This document shows, piece after piece, positions 1-11,135 of a stretch of DNA of 64,000 bases. The stretch lies in contig CM066995.1 of the NCBI GenBank assembly GCA_033977485.1, positions 49,227,162-49,291,161 on the forward strand, given 5' to 3'. The stretch's first letter is position 1; each line of letters begins with the position of its first letter. The notes under the pieces are model-generated. The model was not told the DNA's origin, ran no database searches, and saw only the letters and a program-made list of their open reading frames with translations. This stretch comes from Hydrangea macrophylla. Its lineage: Eukaryota; Streptophyta; Magnoliopsida; Cornales; Hydrangeaceae. A program made the translations under genes and the position numbers.

Positions 1-108
1 AGTTTAATGTACAAATTCATGGTGCTTAAATTTTGGTAAAACTACACATATGATACAATTAGACATAGGTAGTGTCAACCAAACTCATATAATTATTGTT
101 CATAAACA

Positions 109-327
109 TAATATATATATATATATATATAGAGTCCAGCTCCAGTGCGTACTGGATAAGTGCACTGGGTGAACACACTGGGTTTTTAAACCTAAAAAAA
201 TCGCGGGTCAGCGGATTGCAAGACTAGATGCGGGTCAGTGGGGCATCCCACGATTTTTTTAAGCTTACAAACTCAATACGTTCACCCAGTGTGCTTACCC
301 AGTGCGCACTGAAGCCTGACTCTATAT
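109..327. mobile_element. Fold-back MITE in a TA microsatellite
   Basis: The sequence beginning agagtccagctccagtgcg near 131 is matched in inverted form by the sequence ending cgcactgaagcctgactct near 323. The two arms pair for roughly 75 bases with scattered mismatches, including the shared words cactgggtgaac and aaaaaaatcg. Both ends abut TATATA runs, so a TA target duplication as in Tc1/mariner-type MITEs would fit but cannot be proven inside a TA repeat. There is no coding capacity. Confidence 0.75.
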
Positions 328-1166
328 ATATATTTATGTAAATATATATAATACATTTTTCTTGGGCTTCTCTCCCCCTTTCTCTCCTGGTCTTATTGTT
401 TTCCACAACATTTCCGCATTATTGCTTTCATTTTTCCTTATAACTAATCTACTTACTATAACCTAAATTCCCTAGGCATTAGGAAAAGAACAGTATATGG
501 TGACTTTCAAATTTCGTAAATTTTTAATGTAGCTTTTTTTTTTTATTATTATAAATCTCTCTTTTATTCTATTACTTTTCCTCGAAAAATATTTTACAAA
601 TTCTGAGAAAAAAGCACCGAGCAAAATACTTTTCTTTGTTCGGCTAACTGTGAAAGCATTTATAAAAAGAGAAAGCAGATGAAAATAAATCAATAAATTA
701 TTTTGATTATTTCAATCACATCCCTTTCTCTTTTCTTGACCTGCTGTTATATTTTGAAACTTTTAATTTCTTCTATACGGCAAGCATGGAGTAAAACCTT
801 ATGGAATTAGTTTCCTTTTTTTTTTTTTTGTACTTTTTCTTTTTTCCTTTTCTAAGGCCCTGTTCCTTTGTGGATTTAGCAAGGGACATAAGAAATTAGT
901 TTTTTTTTATGCTTAAAAAATAATAGGAATTCCGATTTATATAGAAATATAATTAATAGTAAATCAAGAAAGGAGGAAGGAAATTAACTCAAAAAATTCA
1001 CAAATCTTAATTTTATTTTTAATCAATTTTCTTTTCCCTCATATGCTCCTCATTGATTTTCTCAGCAACCTTTCTTTCTTTTTCGCTCGCGAATTCTATA
1101 AACCAAACACAGCCATACTACTTTATTGCCAACAACTAAATCAATCTAATTTCTCATAATTGAAAG
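328..1166. other. AT-rich DNA upstream of the WRKY exons
   Basis: No gene is recognisable here. The stretch is AT-rich with T and A homopolymers. It should contain the WRKY first exon and promoter if they are close, but I found no reading frame resembling the usual short N-terminal WRKY IIa exon. A pyrimidine-rich run ends at an AG around 1168, consistent with a splice acceptor for the first visible exon. Confidence 0.4.
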
Positions 1167-2181
1167 CAGCCAGAAGTTTTGGTGGAAGAATTAAATCGAG
1201 TAACTACCGAGAACAAGAAGCTGACTGAAATGCTAACCATGGTTTGTGAGAATTACCATTCTTTGCAAAGCCAATTAAATGATTTGAAGCAAAAGAACTC
1301 CGAAAGTGAAGTCTCAAATGCAAGGAAGAGAAAGGCGGAGCGTGAAATTTATGGCAATATGATTGAAAATGATGGAAATGATCATACAGATGGAGGTTCA
1401 TGTAAGAGGCCAAAAGAAATCAGGACGCACAATTCAAGAGTTCTTATACGCACCCATCCATCTGACATGAGTCTGGTAAATTTCTGTTTGGTAACCGATT
1501 ATTTGAGATAGTTAGAATAGATTGGGTCTATATTTTGGTAACCTGCTTTTTTCAACTTTAGCAACAAATTGAAGTTTTTTGAATAAACTGAAAAAAAAAA
1601 AAATTATATTAATTTTCACGGAAACAGCTAAACCGCCTTTAAGAAATCTCTTATTCCCGCATAGATCACAAATGGACTCTCAACCTCTAAAACATTTGGA
1701 TTTATAAAATCCTGAGTGTGTGTGACAACCTCCTACTATATATACCATAGATTAGAGTTTGACTATTGCAAAACACACTGGTCACATTGATTTTCCTATC
1801 ACTATGAGCCTCAAATTAAACGAAAAAAAAAAAAGTTTAAAAAAAAAAAAAACCCTCAAATCATATGGCTAATTAACTCGGCATTTTAAAGCACATTAAT
1901 TTCTTGTTCGGCATACATAGATGAGAAGTATTCTGTGTAAGAATCACATCGTGTGACTGTAGTTATGATTTCTCTATCACTGTAGAACCGTCATACTCCA
2001 AATTATCGTGGGCGGCTAACCCTATTGGTGACGTACCTACCATGTATGCAGGTTGTGAAGGATGGATACCAATGGAGGAAATATGGGCAAAAGGTCACTA
2101 GGGATAACCCATCTCCTAGAGCTTATTATAAGTGCTGTTTTGCCCCAACTTGCCCTGTCAAAAAGAAGGTTATTAGCCAAA

Positions 2182-2216
<35 letters not shown>

Positions 2217-4399
2217 ATTCAGTGAGCCTGTTACGCCACATCAACATACTGACGTGGTGTGACCAATTAATTCTAACCATCCCCTTCTCTCTTCCTTTTA
2301 AGGAGATCATGACAAGTGGTTAGTGGAATTTCAAATTTTAAATTTGATAACCATTTGTCATGACTCCCTAGAAGGAAGGGACAAGTGGTTGATTGAGATT
2401 AATTAGTCACACCACATCAACATACTGACGTGGCGTGACGGGCTCACTGAATAATTTCTCCAACAGAAGGCATGTAAAATCATCACGGCTCACTCCGGGG
2501 CTTGAGGTGTCAGGGACTTGGGCCGTGGGCTTTAGCTTTTTATTTTTGACAACTTATAATTCTTTAATTGGGCTTTTTTACATTGTATTTTCATTGAAGG
2601 CAACAAAAATAATAGTTAAGAACTACAAGAGGGAATTATTTTTTTTTAAATAATTACACATAAGGGAAAAGTTACTTTATCAAGATATATGACTAATTTG
2701 TCTCAAAAAAATTTCATGAATGTGAAAATATAGTTTGGATATCTTAATTTAACTTCAACTTAGAGTTATCATTTTGCATAAACATTATTTTACACAAATT
2801 AACTAAATTTGTTTAACAATTTTGAACACAATAAAGAATTAACAAAAAAATGTATACTATTTGAAATGTATGATGGAATGAGAGAAAAATATTCAATTTT
2901 TAATCTTGACAATTCTTTTATGTCTTTATAAAGTTTTCACTTACCAAAGGTTTGGAGTTGAGTAGCACTTTCCCTCTTCTGTTCGTCAACGATCAGTTGA
3001 CTGCTAATTTGATTGTTAAAATTTTTAGCAATGACCAATTTACCCTTACCAAATGTAATACAAATTTCATGTAATATTCTTTCTGAAGTAGGAATATAAA
3101 GCAATTTTTTTTCCCTTATGGTAAATTTACCCATTAATAATGTATTGACTTTTAATTTAATAGGAAATGTACCCAATAAAAAAAAATAAGAGGGCTTCCA
3201 ACAGGGTAGGGGTGTCAAATGGGGCGAATTGGCCCGCCCCGTCCGCCCTAATTCGCCATTTGGTGAGTGGTGACTCGTCCCGCCCCGTGGACGAATCCAG
3301 CTCGTGACTCAATTCATTGGGTATGAGTCCGGGTCGACTTTCATTTTTGCAACCCACAACTTGCCCCGTGACCCAGCTCGTCTAACCCACCGACTCGCCA
3401 CCAACTCTCCTCGCCTCATAACCCGCCTCACCTCGTGGACCCACCCCGCCCCGCCTCACCAACCCGTGAATAAAATATTTTTATTTAATTGTTTTCAAAT
3501 AAACTATATATTAATAAACAATTTTAAACTTTTAAGTAGAAAATAAATATTTTTTTAAAATAGATAGTTTTCAAATATTTTTTTCAACAAACTATTTTTA
3601 AATAAAGTGTTTTATTAAACTATTATTTAGAAAAATTTTTTATTAAAAATAAAAATAAGTTTTTGCAAGCAACCTGCGGGCTAGCTCGTGGGCTAATTCG
3701 TCAATCAACCCGCGAGTTAGCCGCCCCGCCTCGCCTCGCCCCGTCCCGCCCCGTTGACCCACGAATTAGTGGGTTGGGGCGAGTCACTCTATATCCCTTA
3801 CCGAATCAATTCGCCCCGTTCCGTCTATTTCACCGACCCGTCCCGTGACTCGCCAAAATTCGTCAAACTCGTCAAAATGACCGGACTGGACGGGGCGAGC
3901 TCAGATTTTTAAATTAATAGGAAATGCTCGATCGGCACCGAACGAACTATACTTTAATTTGCGGTCGGGCTTTATTTGCTTGCCTACTAAACAATAGTTG
4001 GTTCTAGGACATAATATTGACTTCTTTCTTTTTTGGGGTGATATTTCATTGTACCTGTAGGTGCAAAGAAGTGTTGAAGATCCTTCAGTGTTAGTAGCTA
4101 CCTATGAAGGAGAACACAACCACCTTCACCCTTCTCAAGCTGAGGCACCACTGATGTTAAACCAAAGTTCAAACTCAATCATATCTTCAACCCCAATTCC
4201 AACTCTGGATTTGATCAACCATGGACAGTGCAATGATGCAAAAAAGCCTATCCCCCCAATTGAAGTTCCAGAATTTCAACATCTTTTTGTTGAAAAAATG
4301 CTCTCTTCCATGACCAGAAATCCTAATTTCACAGAAGCACTTGCAGCAGCCATTTCAGCAAGGATACTAGACCGTGATAATTTGATGGAGAGATGGTAA
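1167..4399 (+). CDS. WRKY transcription factor, group IIa (WRKY18/40/60 type), 5' exon not found
   Basis: A nuclear DNA-binding regulator that recognises W-box promoter elements; group IIa members modulate defence and abscisic-acid signalling. Three exons are visible. Exon 1167-1475 encodes a leucine-zipper-like coiled coil ([18 protein letters not shown]) and a basic stretch. Exon 2052-2168 carries the invariant WRKYGQK and the first two zinc ligands (C-x5-C in CCFAPTC). Exon 4061-4399 completes the zinc finger (HNH) and ends in the IIa-type C-terminus at TAA 4397. All junctions are phase 0 with GT-AG borders: introns 1476-2051 and 2169-4060. The second intron sits immediately before VQRS, the V-type intron position of groups IIa and IIb. 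The usual short first exon with the ATG is not visible; it may lie before base 1 or be lost. The frame is open with no disabling mutation, so the gene is probably functional. Confidence 0.9.
2183..2214. repeat. (CT)n microsatellite
   Basis: About fifteen CT units lie just after the 5' splice site of WRKY intron 2, directly against the left end of a fold-back MITE. Confidence 0.9.
2215..2454. mobile_element. 240-bp fold-back MITE in WRKY intron 2
   Basis: The left end ttattcagtgagcctgttac is mirrored by the right end gtgacgggctcactgaataa. The terminal inverted repeats run about 57 bases with a handful of mismatches, and the interior also pairs (atcatgacaagtggtta against taaccatttgtcatgac), so almost the whole element can form one hairpin. 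No clear target duplication is visible because the left flank is a CT repeat. It lies well inside the intron and leaves both splice sites intact. Confidence 0.85.
3203..3905. mobile_element. GC-rich non-autonomous insert in WRKY intron 2
   Basis: Two blocks (about 3208-3465 and 3668-3900) of CCCGCC, CTCGCC and CCCGTC words stand out sharply from the AT-rich intron, separated by 200 bases of A/T. The left edge reads taggggtgtcaaatggggcg, a start seen in many plant hAT-like non-autonomous repeats. I could not match a convincing right terminal inverted repeat, so family and exact ends are uncertain. Confidence 0.45.
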
Positions 4400-4607
4400 T
4401 ATGTTAGAACATATTTATATATATAATATATATATGTATAAATAATTATATAGATAGATAGATATGTAAATGCATGTATCTAGTTTATTGTATGCTTCCT
4501 TCTTTTGGAGATTAGGAAGTCTCAATGGATTTGGATGGCTTTTTTTTTTTTTTTTTTTAATTATTATAAACGACGTGGATGGCTATTTGGAACTCATGTA
4601 TAGGGAA

Positions 4608-4794
4608 AGAGAAATACTAGGCACATACTCTAAGCCACACTTCAAACCACACATTTGCTTAAAATGTATGTACCCTGTGCTGTGCAAGTGGTACACAAAA
4701 ATGTGTAAAAAGTTCAAATAGCATAGAGTACATGTATTTAAAGCACAGAGTGTGGTTTGGGGTGTAGTTTGAGATGTGTGCCTAGCATTTCTCT
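4608..4794. mobile_element. Fold-back MITE downstream of WRKY
   Basis: The left end agagaaatactaggcacata pairs with the right end tgtgcctagcatttctct. The inverted match extends about 45 bases on each side through the words for accacac and gtgtggt. Length is about 187 bases with no coding potential. It lies about 200 bases after the WRKY stop codon, so it may sit in or just beyond the 3' untranslated region. Confidence 0.75.
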
Positions 4795-5459
4795 ATGCGA
4801 AAATAAGGTTCTATGTATTAGTTTTTTCTTCTTCCTTTTATTTTTGGTAGTATATGTAAATTTGTATTTAGGGCTTTGTTGAGGGTAATAAAATAATTGC
4901 ATTGGTAGTTTTCAATACTATTTTAATTAAGAAGTCCAGCATCTTGAATGATCAATTTATTTAGAAAATTGTTCTCAATAATGAAAATGAAGTAAAATAA
5001 ATAAAAAAACTAAAAAATTATGATCTTGTATGGTTAATTTAAGAAAATGTTGATCAAGATTGACACTGTAACATTTTTGAAAGTTTCAAGACCAAATGTT
5101 AAAAAATAAAATAAAACATTGCAACATATTTTTAGGGTACATTATACCTAGGGATGTCCATTAGCCCATATGAAAATAATACTTCGGCCCGGCCTCTTGT
5201 ACATTGTCCAAGTCCAGCTTGAAAGTTTGACCGTGCTTCAAAAGTATTGCCCAGCTGTAGACAACCCCTATTTTGTGGGCTAATAGATTTAGGAGTCTAC
5301 TAACATGGTAGTACTCAATGATTGAAAATAAAAAACTTCTAGAGATCATCTCCATCTCTCAAAATGCTCAAGAACCAGTGAAAATGACCAAAATACCCCT
5401 GAACACCCAAAAATTCCAAATTTGGTCTAAGAGCTCGGAAATCATTCAATGTCGTATAA
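4795..5459. other. Intergenic DNA, nothing recognised
   Basis: AT-rich, without a convincing reading frame. Around 5150 the words tagggatgtccattagccc and cggcccggcc hint at a decayed repeat similar in style to the GC-rich insert in the WRKY intron, but the resemblance is too weak to call. Confidence 0.3.
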
Positions 5460-6068
5460 TGTAGCAACCTGTATTTTTCGACTCTGTATATTTAAGAAAA
5501 AAATACCAATTTCCATATTTATACTGTATTATACAACTTGAGATTATAATAATGATAACAAAAATGTTTCTTTACTATCCATATTTTTCTAAAAATGTAT
5601 TAATTGGGTACTAATATTTGTAGTATGATGTGCGTGTATATGTATTACCCAAACACATCCTAGCCCATTACTTGGGCACTACCCAACTCCCAACCACATG
5701 TGTATGTTTGTGAGGTGTGCATTTGTGTGTGTATGTGTGCATATATGTACTATGCAATATGTGTGGTGTATGTGTGCGCGCACGCGTGTAAGCCTTAAGA
5801 ACCACATAAACTAACTTAGCCCCCAAGAAAAACTAGTTATGTTATATATATATATATATATCTTTTCTTTTCTTCTCCTCACTCTCCTTTGACCTCTGCC
5901 TCTCTAATCACACACATAGAATTATATACGGAGTAAGAGAGAAATTACAGAGAGAGAAATAAAATTACAGAGAGGGAGATATAAAGAGGGAAAGCTTGAT
6001 CACCATAGCTAGAAGCTTGCAGTTTTATTGGTTCTTGGAATTCTTTGCACCACTGCAACTATGAACTC
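5460..6068 (+). repeat. Left part of an old Ty3/gypsy LTR (outer nested element)
   Basis: It begins tgtagcaacctgta, a TG start in the style of chromovirus-type LTRs. It is cut by the pararetrovirus at 6069 and seems to resume at 13493, is cut again by the LARD at 13954, and resumes at 21630 before a broken gag. That the pieces belong together is inferred from nested position and from the two apparent target duplications, not from a second LTR copy, which I did not find. Confidence 0.4.
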
Positions 6069-6069
6069 C

Positions 6070-6426
6070 TGAAAGGAAGAAAGGAACAAGTATTTTCTAT
6101 TGATAGTAAATGTTACAAGACTTTTTTCATAATCCATAGACTTGAGATGGATTCTCTTAAATAGACTTTCAAGCTGGCTAAGGACAAATACTATTCGGAT
6201 TTCAAAATGAAAATTTTACATCCGATAGTTATTACAACCTTACAACATTAAATACAAGAGAAGACTTTTCTTTTACATTAATATTTTACAATTAATATAT
6301 TTAATGCAAGAGTCCATGTGTCCTCTTTCCCGCGTTTTAAAAAGTAACCCAGTTTGGATAACTTTTTTCCTCCTATTGCAGAAACCTCCACGTGTCCTGG
6401 GTAAGGTTGGAGTCGTTCCGGAGTCT
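6070..6426 (-). repeat. Pararetrovirus terminal direct repeat, downstream copy
   Basis: Direct repeat of 13130-13486, about 97 percent identical by eye. On the minus strand it holds a CACGTG box (6389-6394) and a TATA-like CTATTTAAGA (6155-6164). It therefore looks like the genomic promoter region, with the transcript start expected near 6125. The repeat thus behaves like a U3-R unit. It does not have canonical TG...CA ends. Confidence 0.8.
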
Positions 6427-6556
6427 TCTACAATAATTCACCCTTGCCTGGGTCCCACTATGCTTCCATAGCATTTACCAGGTTTTGGTTTGCTTCGTCT
6501 TCAAAGTCGTGGATGCTTTCGTCATCTGGGTCCTGGCTGAACTGTTGTGTACGAAA

Positions 6557-7886
6557 TTACTCCACGTCATCTGCTGTCATAGACAGATCTATAGGAAGAT
6601 CCAATTGATCTCTCTTTCTTAGTCTTTGTAGCAGTTCTTCAGCTTCTTTGATTTGTTCATCTGACCTTGTATAGGTCATAGCATGGTAAGCAACAAATAG
6701 TATTCTTCCATCTGTTACCATAAATGGGAGTGTTGCTGATCCATTAATGTCTGCAGCATTTGAGGAGATAGATAAAAGACTATTTACCCAATATTGTGCT
6801 GGATCTAATTTTCTAACCACGTCTGATGAATCAGTTTTAATTAAATCATTTTCAAACTCCCATTCTCATGTGGGTTTAAGATACCAAATCTGATATGGTT
6901 GAAAGAATTTTTCTCTTTCTCTCTATCCAACGGTGCTTGCAATCCAAAAAGTAAAATACTTATTCCACATGTAGGTTTGAACTATATAGGAAAGCATGCA
7001 CTTAATCATAGCTGGGAAATGAATCCAACTATGTGATTCAAGAATTTGAAAAATAACTTGATTAGCTATTCCCCATTGGATGTCTTCATAAAACCATTCT
7101 TCGTGGTTTACAAAGATGGTTATTTTAGGAATCGTATCATGAAAATTAATATTTTCATGAGATCTAAAAAGTAAGGCACGAATCATTTCTTGATGATCTT
7201 CCACCATTTCTTTAATTTGAAAAAATATCTCTTGGTAGGAGATGTCTTGCTTTTTCAAAGAGACAAATTCTCTTAATTTTTTCAAAAATTGGATCTGAAA
7301 ACTCATGGCTTATGAGATCAGATATTTGAAGAAAATTGTTTATTTTTTCAAAATTAAAATCTTCTGCCCAATTCATTTGTTTAATGATATTGAAACAAAG
7401 ATTTTGAAGACTAGATAATTTGGCTGTTTTTTCATCTAGTTTAGCTGTTTTTTCAGCTACTTTATCGGCCAAAGCACTCATATGCTTTCGAAATCTTGAT
7501 CTTTCATTGGCACAATGGGTTTTCCATGCACCATTGAGTTCATCATAAATTTCCGTAGGTAGTCCAGGATTGTAAAAATTAGAACTCCCAGATTCATCAT
7601 TTGTTGATGTCTGAGTATTTTCAAATCTTGGCATATGCTCAAATTGCTTGTTTGGCAATGGCATAGAAATAGTAGAGTAGTAGGCTTTTCTAGCCTTTGT
7701 CATGCTCTCATAAGATAGATAGCATGCTCCAGGAAACTGATTAACTTGCTGATGGCATTCTGGCCATGATTGATAAATGCCTAGTTTTCTTCCAGTAAAA
7801 ACAACATAAACTTTCTTTTGGAGTTCATTTGCCTTTTTGGCAATAGTAACCCAATCTCCTTGTGAGGGTTGTTTACCCTTATTCAT
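6557..7886 (-). pseudogene. Transactivator/viroplasmin-like ORF of the pararetrovirus, broken
   Basis: The last ORF of the element. Its ATG at 7886 overlaps the RNase H stop in ATGAATAA, a spacing suited to termination-reinitiation. The N-terminal part has the RNase H1-type hybrid-binding fold shared by caulimovirid gene VI proteins: KVYVVFTGRKLGIYQSW followed by a conserved tyrosine- and alanine-rich segment (YLSYESMTKARKAYYS). In caulimoviruses such proteins form inclusion bodies and promote reinitiation on polycistronic RNA. A coiled-coil-like heptad region with KTAKLDEKTAKL follows. The frame is open to 7212, shifts to a second frame at 7306-6923, meets stops, and resumes in that frame at 6820-6557. 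Assignment rests on the N-terminal domain and genome position; the C-terminal half is not recognisable. Confidence 0.7.
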
Positions 7887-8430
7887 GCTCCTTGGAGTAG
7901 CAGTTTCTGCTAAGCAAATCTGCAAGCAAATTATTAGTACCTTTAAGATGTTCTACCTCAAAAGTATATTCAGAAATTTTATTATACCCAGCCAATCTTC
8001 TTCCTTGTTCAATAGATTTTTTATTTACAAGGAAATCTCTTACAGCTTTATTGTCTGTTCTAACAATAAAGTTTTCTGGTGCCAAGTAAATATGAAATCT
8101 TTTGATTGCTAATTTAATAGCAAGTAATTCTTTTTTAAAAATGATATATTTTTGTTCGTTTGGTTTAAATGTACCAGAATTATATACGCAAATAAGTTCT
8201 TCTTTTTGAAGATACAAAGGAATTGGTTTCTTCCTTGGTTTTATAATATTAACAGAAAGAGGTGGTTCCTCTTCTGGCCATAAAGAAGCAGGAATAGCTT
8301 TTAATACACATCCCCAGCATGTATCAGAAGCATCTGTTTCTAAGATTAATTTATCTCCATTTTTTTGGAAGATAAACATCTGGTAATTGTGAGATATTAT
8401 CCTTAATCCGTTTGAGTAAGGTAACATCCT
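7879..8430 (-). pseudogene. RNase H domain of pararetrovirus pol
   Basis: The acidic residues of the RNase H active site are visible in order: ETDASDTCWG, KKELLAI, RTDNKAV and LADLLSR. This domain removes the RNA strand during reverse transcription. It is the C-terminal part of pol, but the connection to the RT (8430-8512) is broken by a stop and a frame change. Stop TAA is at 7879-7881, inside the start of the next ORF. Confidence 0.85.
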
Positions 8431-8512
8431 TATCAGTCCAATAAAAAATAATATCTTTCTTTAATTTGGCTAACCAAGGAATTTCTATTTTTGATAAATT
8501 CTTAATACAATT

Positions 8513-9559
8513 TCATCCGTAATTTAGAATTCCTAATAAACTTTGTAATTGATTTTTATTTTTCAGTATATTAGGAAAATCACGAACTTTCACTAAAATA
8601 TGTTCTTGTAATTTTAAACCGTTTTGATTTAAAATTATTCCCAAAAATTCAGTTGATTCTTTTTCTAGCTCAATCTTTTTTGGGGACAAAATGATTCCAT
8701 GTTTTTTAAATCGTTCACAGAGAATTTTTAAATGATGTTTATGCTCCTCCCTAGTTTTGGAGAAGATGAGTATGTCATCAATGTATACAACACAAAAAAA
8801 ATTTAGATCTTTGAAAATTGTATCCATCCATCTCTGATAAACTTGAGGTGCAATATTTAATCCAAAGGGCATAACCTTCCATTGGTAATGACCTCTAGGT
8901 GTGCTAAATGCTGTCAAGGGTTTTGACTCTTCAGTTAATTGGATTTTCCAAAATCCATTTTTACAATCAAATTTACTAAAGTATTTTGAACCTTGGGTTA
9001 AGGAAATCAAAACATCTTTTTGGGGTATAAAATATCCGTCAAATTCTAATTGCTCATTTAGCCTTTTATAATTTACTACCATTCTAGCTTTTCCTCTCTT
9101 AATCTCTGCATGGTTTCTTACCATGAAGGCTGGACTACAGTGAGGGCTAGTGGTTTCTTCTATAAGCTTCTTGTCTAGAAGTTCTTGAGTTTGAATATCA
9201 AATTCATCTATATCCTGTCTGGTATAGATCATAGGTTTTACTCTAATGATGACATTAGGATCTCTTAATTTTAAAGTGCAAAATCTAGGACTTCGAGACC
9301 ATAATTTTAATGGATCTTCACTAAAATTTTCTTCTAAAATTTTATAAATCCAATGTGATTCATCAATGGTTTTGATGACGGGTGTCATTTCACCACGTGG
9401 AACTGGTGCAAACTCTGTATCACATACATATTTATGTTGTTCCAGTAAAGGTATCTGAATCAAAGAATTTTTAATACTTAGAGCAATACCTTTGTCATAG
9501 ATATGCATAGGTAAATATTTATAAATAAAATTATTTCCTAAAAGGAAATCACCATGCAT
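8513..9559 (-). pseudogene. Reverse transcriptase domain of pararetrovirus pol
   Basis: About 348 residues cover the RT fingers, palm and thumb. Seen in order: the PAFMVRNHAE and RMVVNYKRLN motifs, SKFDCKNGFWKI, AFSTPRGHYQW, MPFGLNIAPQ, and the catalytic YIDDILIFS. It copies pregenomic RNA to DNA. It lies in the same frame as the protease DTG motif upstream, separated by a TAG at 9572-9574, so pol was one ORF that acquired a nonsense codon. A stop and frameshift near 8513 separate it from RNase H. Confidence 0.9.
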
Positions 9560-9574
9560 ATAAAGAAAGCACTA

Positions 9575-9775
9575 GATTTTAGGTATGATGAATTTATTTT
9601 CACCTAACCAGACTGCTACATCTTTAGCTTTGAACTGAATTGAGGTGTGGTTACCATCAATTCCAGTGACAAGTATAGGGTGTTTCATTAGAGTCCATTT
9701 TTCTTTGGGAATTGCATTCCATTTACAAGAATTAATTGTAACTCCTGTGTCTATTAGAACACAAAGGTTATAGGG
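9575..9775 (-). pseudogene. Retropepsin-like aspartic protease of pararetrovirus pol
   Basis: The minus-strand frame shared with the RT encodes CVLIDTGVTINSCKW, with the catalytic DTG at 9743-9751, then the flap region and a conserved tail before the RT. The protease matures the capsid/movement and pol polyproteins. The frame upstream (10293-9754) is different, so a frameshift lies just before the active site, and a TAG follows at 9572-9574. Confidence 0.75.
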
Positions 9776-10293
9776 TTTATAACCTGGAAAATCAAATGTT
9801 CCTTGAACATAGGTATATCTCTTTTTTCCTTGACTAGGAGAAAAAAAATGATAAAATCATTTTTTGTTTGAAGATGATAAAAAGAAGCAGATTTTATTTC
9901 ATCTTCCTTTTGAAATATTGTTCCGGGTAAAATTAGAACTTGAACATTTTTGTATCCAATACTTTTTTGTCTACTGGATTCTCCTTTTTCTAACTGTTTA
10001 TTAGAAAAACCTCTTTCAAAGATGGAGGTAGAAGTTGTTCTTTTTTGGTTTTGAATATACAAGTTTTTTCCTGAAGCTTGTAGATTCATCATAGGAGTTG
10101 TATTTCCCCTATTTTCCTCTTCTACAAGATCTGAAATTAACCATTGTCTAGGAATTTCTAGATCACAACAGTAAATCAATCTAGGTTGAATAACTGTGTC
10201 AAAAGGTCTAGATTCAAAAATTTCTACTAATTTATTTTCTGTTTGTTTGACCCTGGTTTCGGTAAACCTTGTTAATTCATGGATTGTTTCCAT
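9754..10293 (-). pseudogene. Movement-protein tail / pre-protease linker region
   Basis: A 179-codon open frame between the movement-protein core and the protease. It begins with a probable helical segment (ETIHELTRFTETRVKQTENK) and contains DLEIPRQWLISDL, followed by low-complexity polar sequence. It overlaps the upstream ORF by 22 bases in another frame. I do not recognise a catalytic domain; the position fits the C-terminal extension of the movement protein plus the N-terminus of pol. Confidence 0.5.
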
Positions 10294-11135
10294 TTTATTG
10301 ACAAGTCATGGGAATTTGCTTTCATAGCAATTCCTTTGGTTTTAATTCTTATCCTAACTGTGTCTTCAATATTAGGATCATTTATTGAAATAAAGAAATT
10401 TGGTCTAATGTTAAACCAAATTACTCCATTAGCCATATTAGACTGGATTCCTCCAACGATTGCTTTCATTGGGTCTAAAAATCTTTTGTAAAAAATTACT
10501 GCTAAAATTGGGGTGTCTAGCCCTTGCCTAAATAAAGCAGTAATGGTAACTTGAATAACACCAATATGAATATATTGGATATGGGGGTATTTTACCTTCC
10601 ATCTAGCTACCTTTCTTTTATCAAAAAGTGGAATATCAATTTTTCCTTCGCTAGAAAATTGAGCTTTTGTGTTTCCACTATATTGTTCAAACACTCGTGC
10701 TAAGAAAAAATTAAATTTAGAAATTTTGTAAAATTCTGGTATAGCAAGAGTTTGAAGTTTTTCAAATCGTGCTAGTTCAGATTCAGTGAGAGTGACTTCC
10801 TCTCCTATAACATCTTTAAGGCGAATATTTTCTAATTCGTCTTGTGGAATTTCTTGAATATTATCTTGCATCATGAAAATATATTCATTAATTTCTTCAT
10901 CTAAAGAACTGTAGTCTTCACTAGAAATTTCATAGAGAATTTCTTCCTTATCTGAAATTTCTTCTCCGAAGAGTACTTCGTATTCTTGTTGTTCAAGAAC
11001 TTTGATCATTTTCTTTGCACTTTTCCCTTTTTTGGGGCAGTCAGGTACATAATGACCTTCTTCATTACATATGATGCACCTATAGGTTTTCTTTTTGAAA
11101 GTACCTGTATTTTTTTTGTTTTTTCCTACGAACAT
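10272..11135 (-). pseudogene. Capsid CCHC knuckle followed by a 30K-family movement protein
   Basis: Residues about 19-33 form a CCHC zinc knuckle (CIICNEEGHYVPDC, spacing C-x2-C-x4-H-x4-C), the nucleic-acid-binding end of the capsid protein, followed by a glutamate/aspartate-rich capsid tail. From about residue 130 onward the sequence matches the 30K movement-protein pattern of pararetroviruses: YIHIGVIQVTITALFRQGLD, then SNMANGVIWFNIRPNF and a conserved aspartate/asparagine step before TKG. Such proteins enlarge plasmodesmata for cell-to-cell spread. The knuckle comes from the capsid, so capsid and movement protein are fused or adjacent, capsid first. The upstream capsid body is in a different frame. 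Confidence 0.8.
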
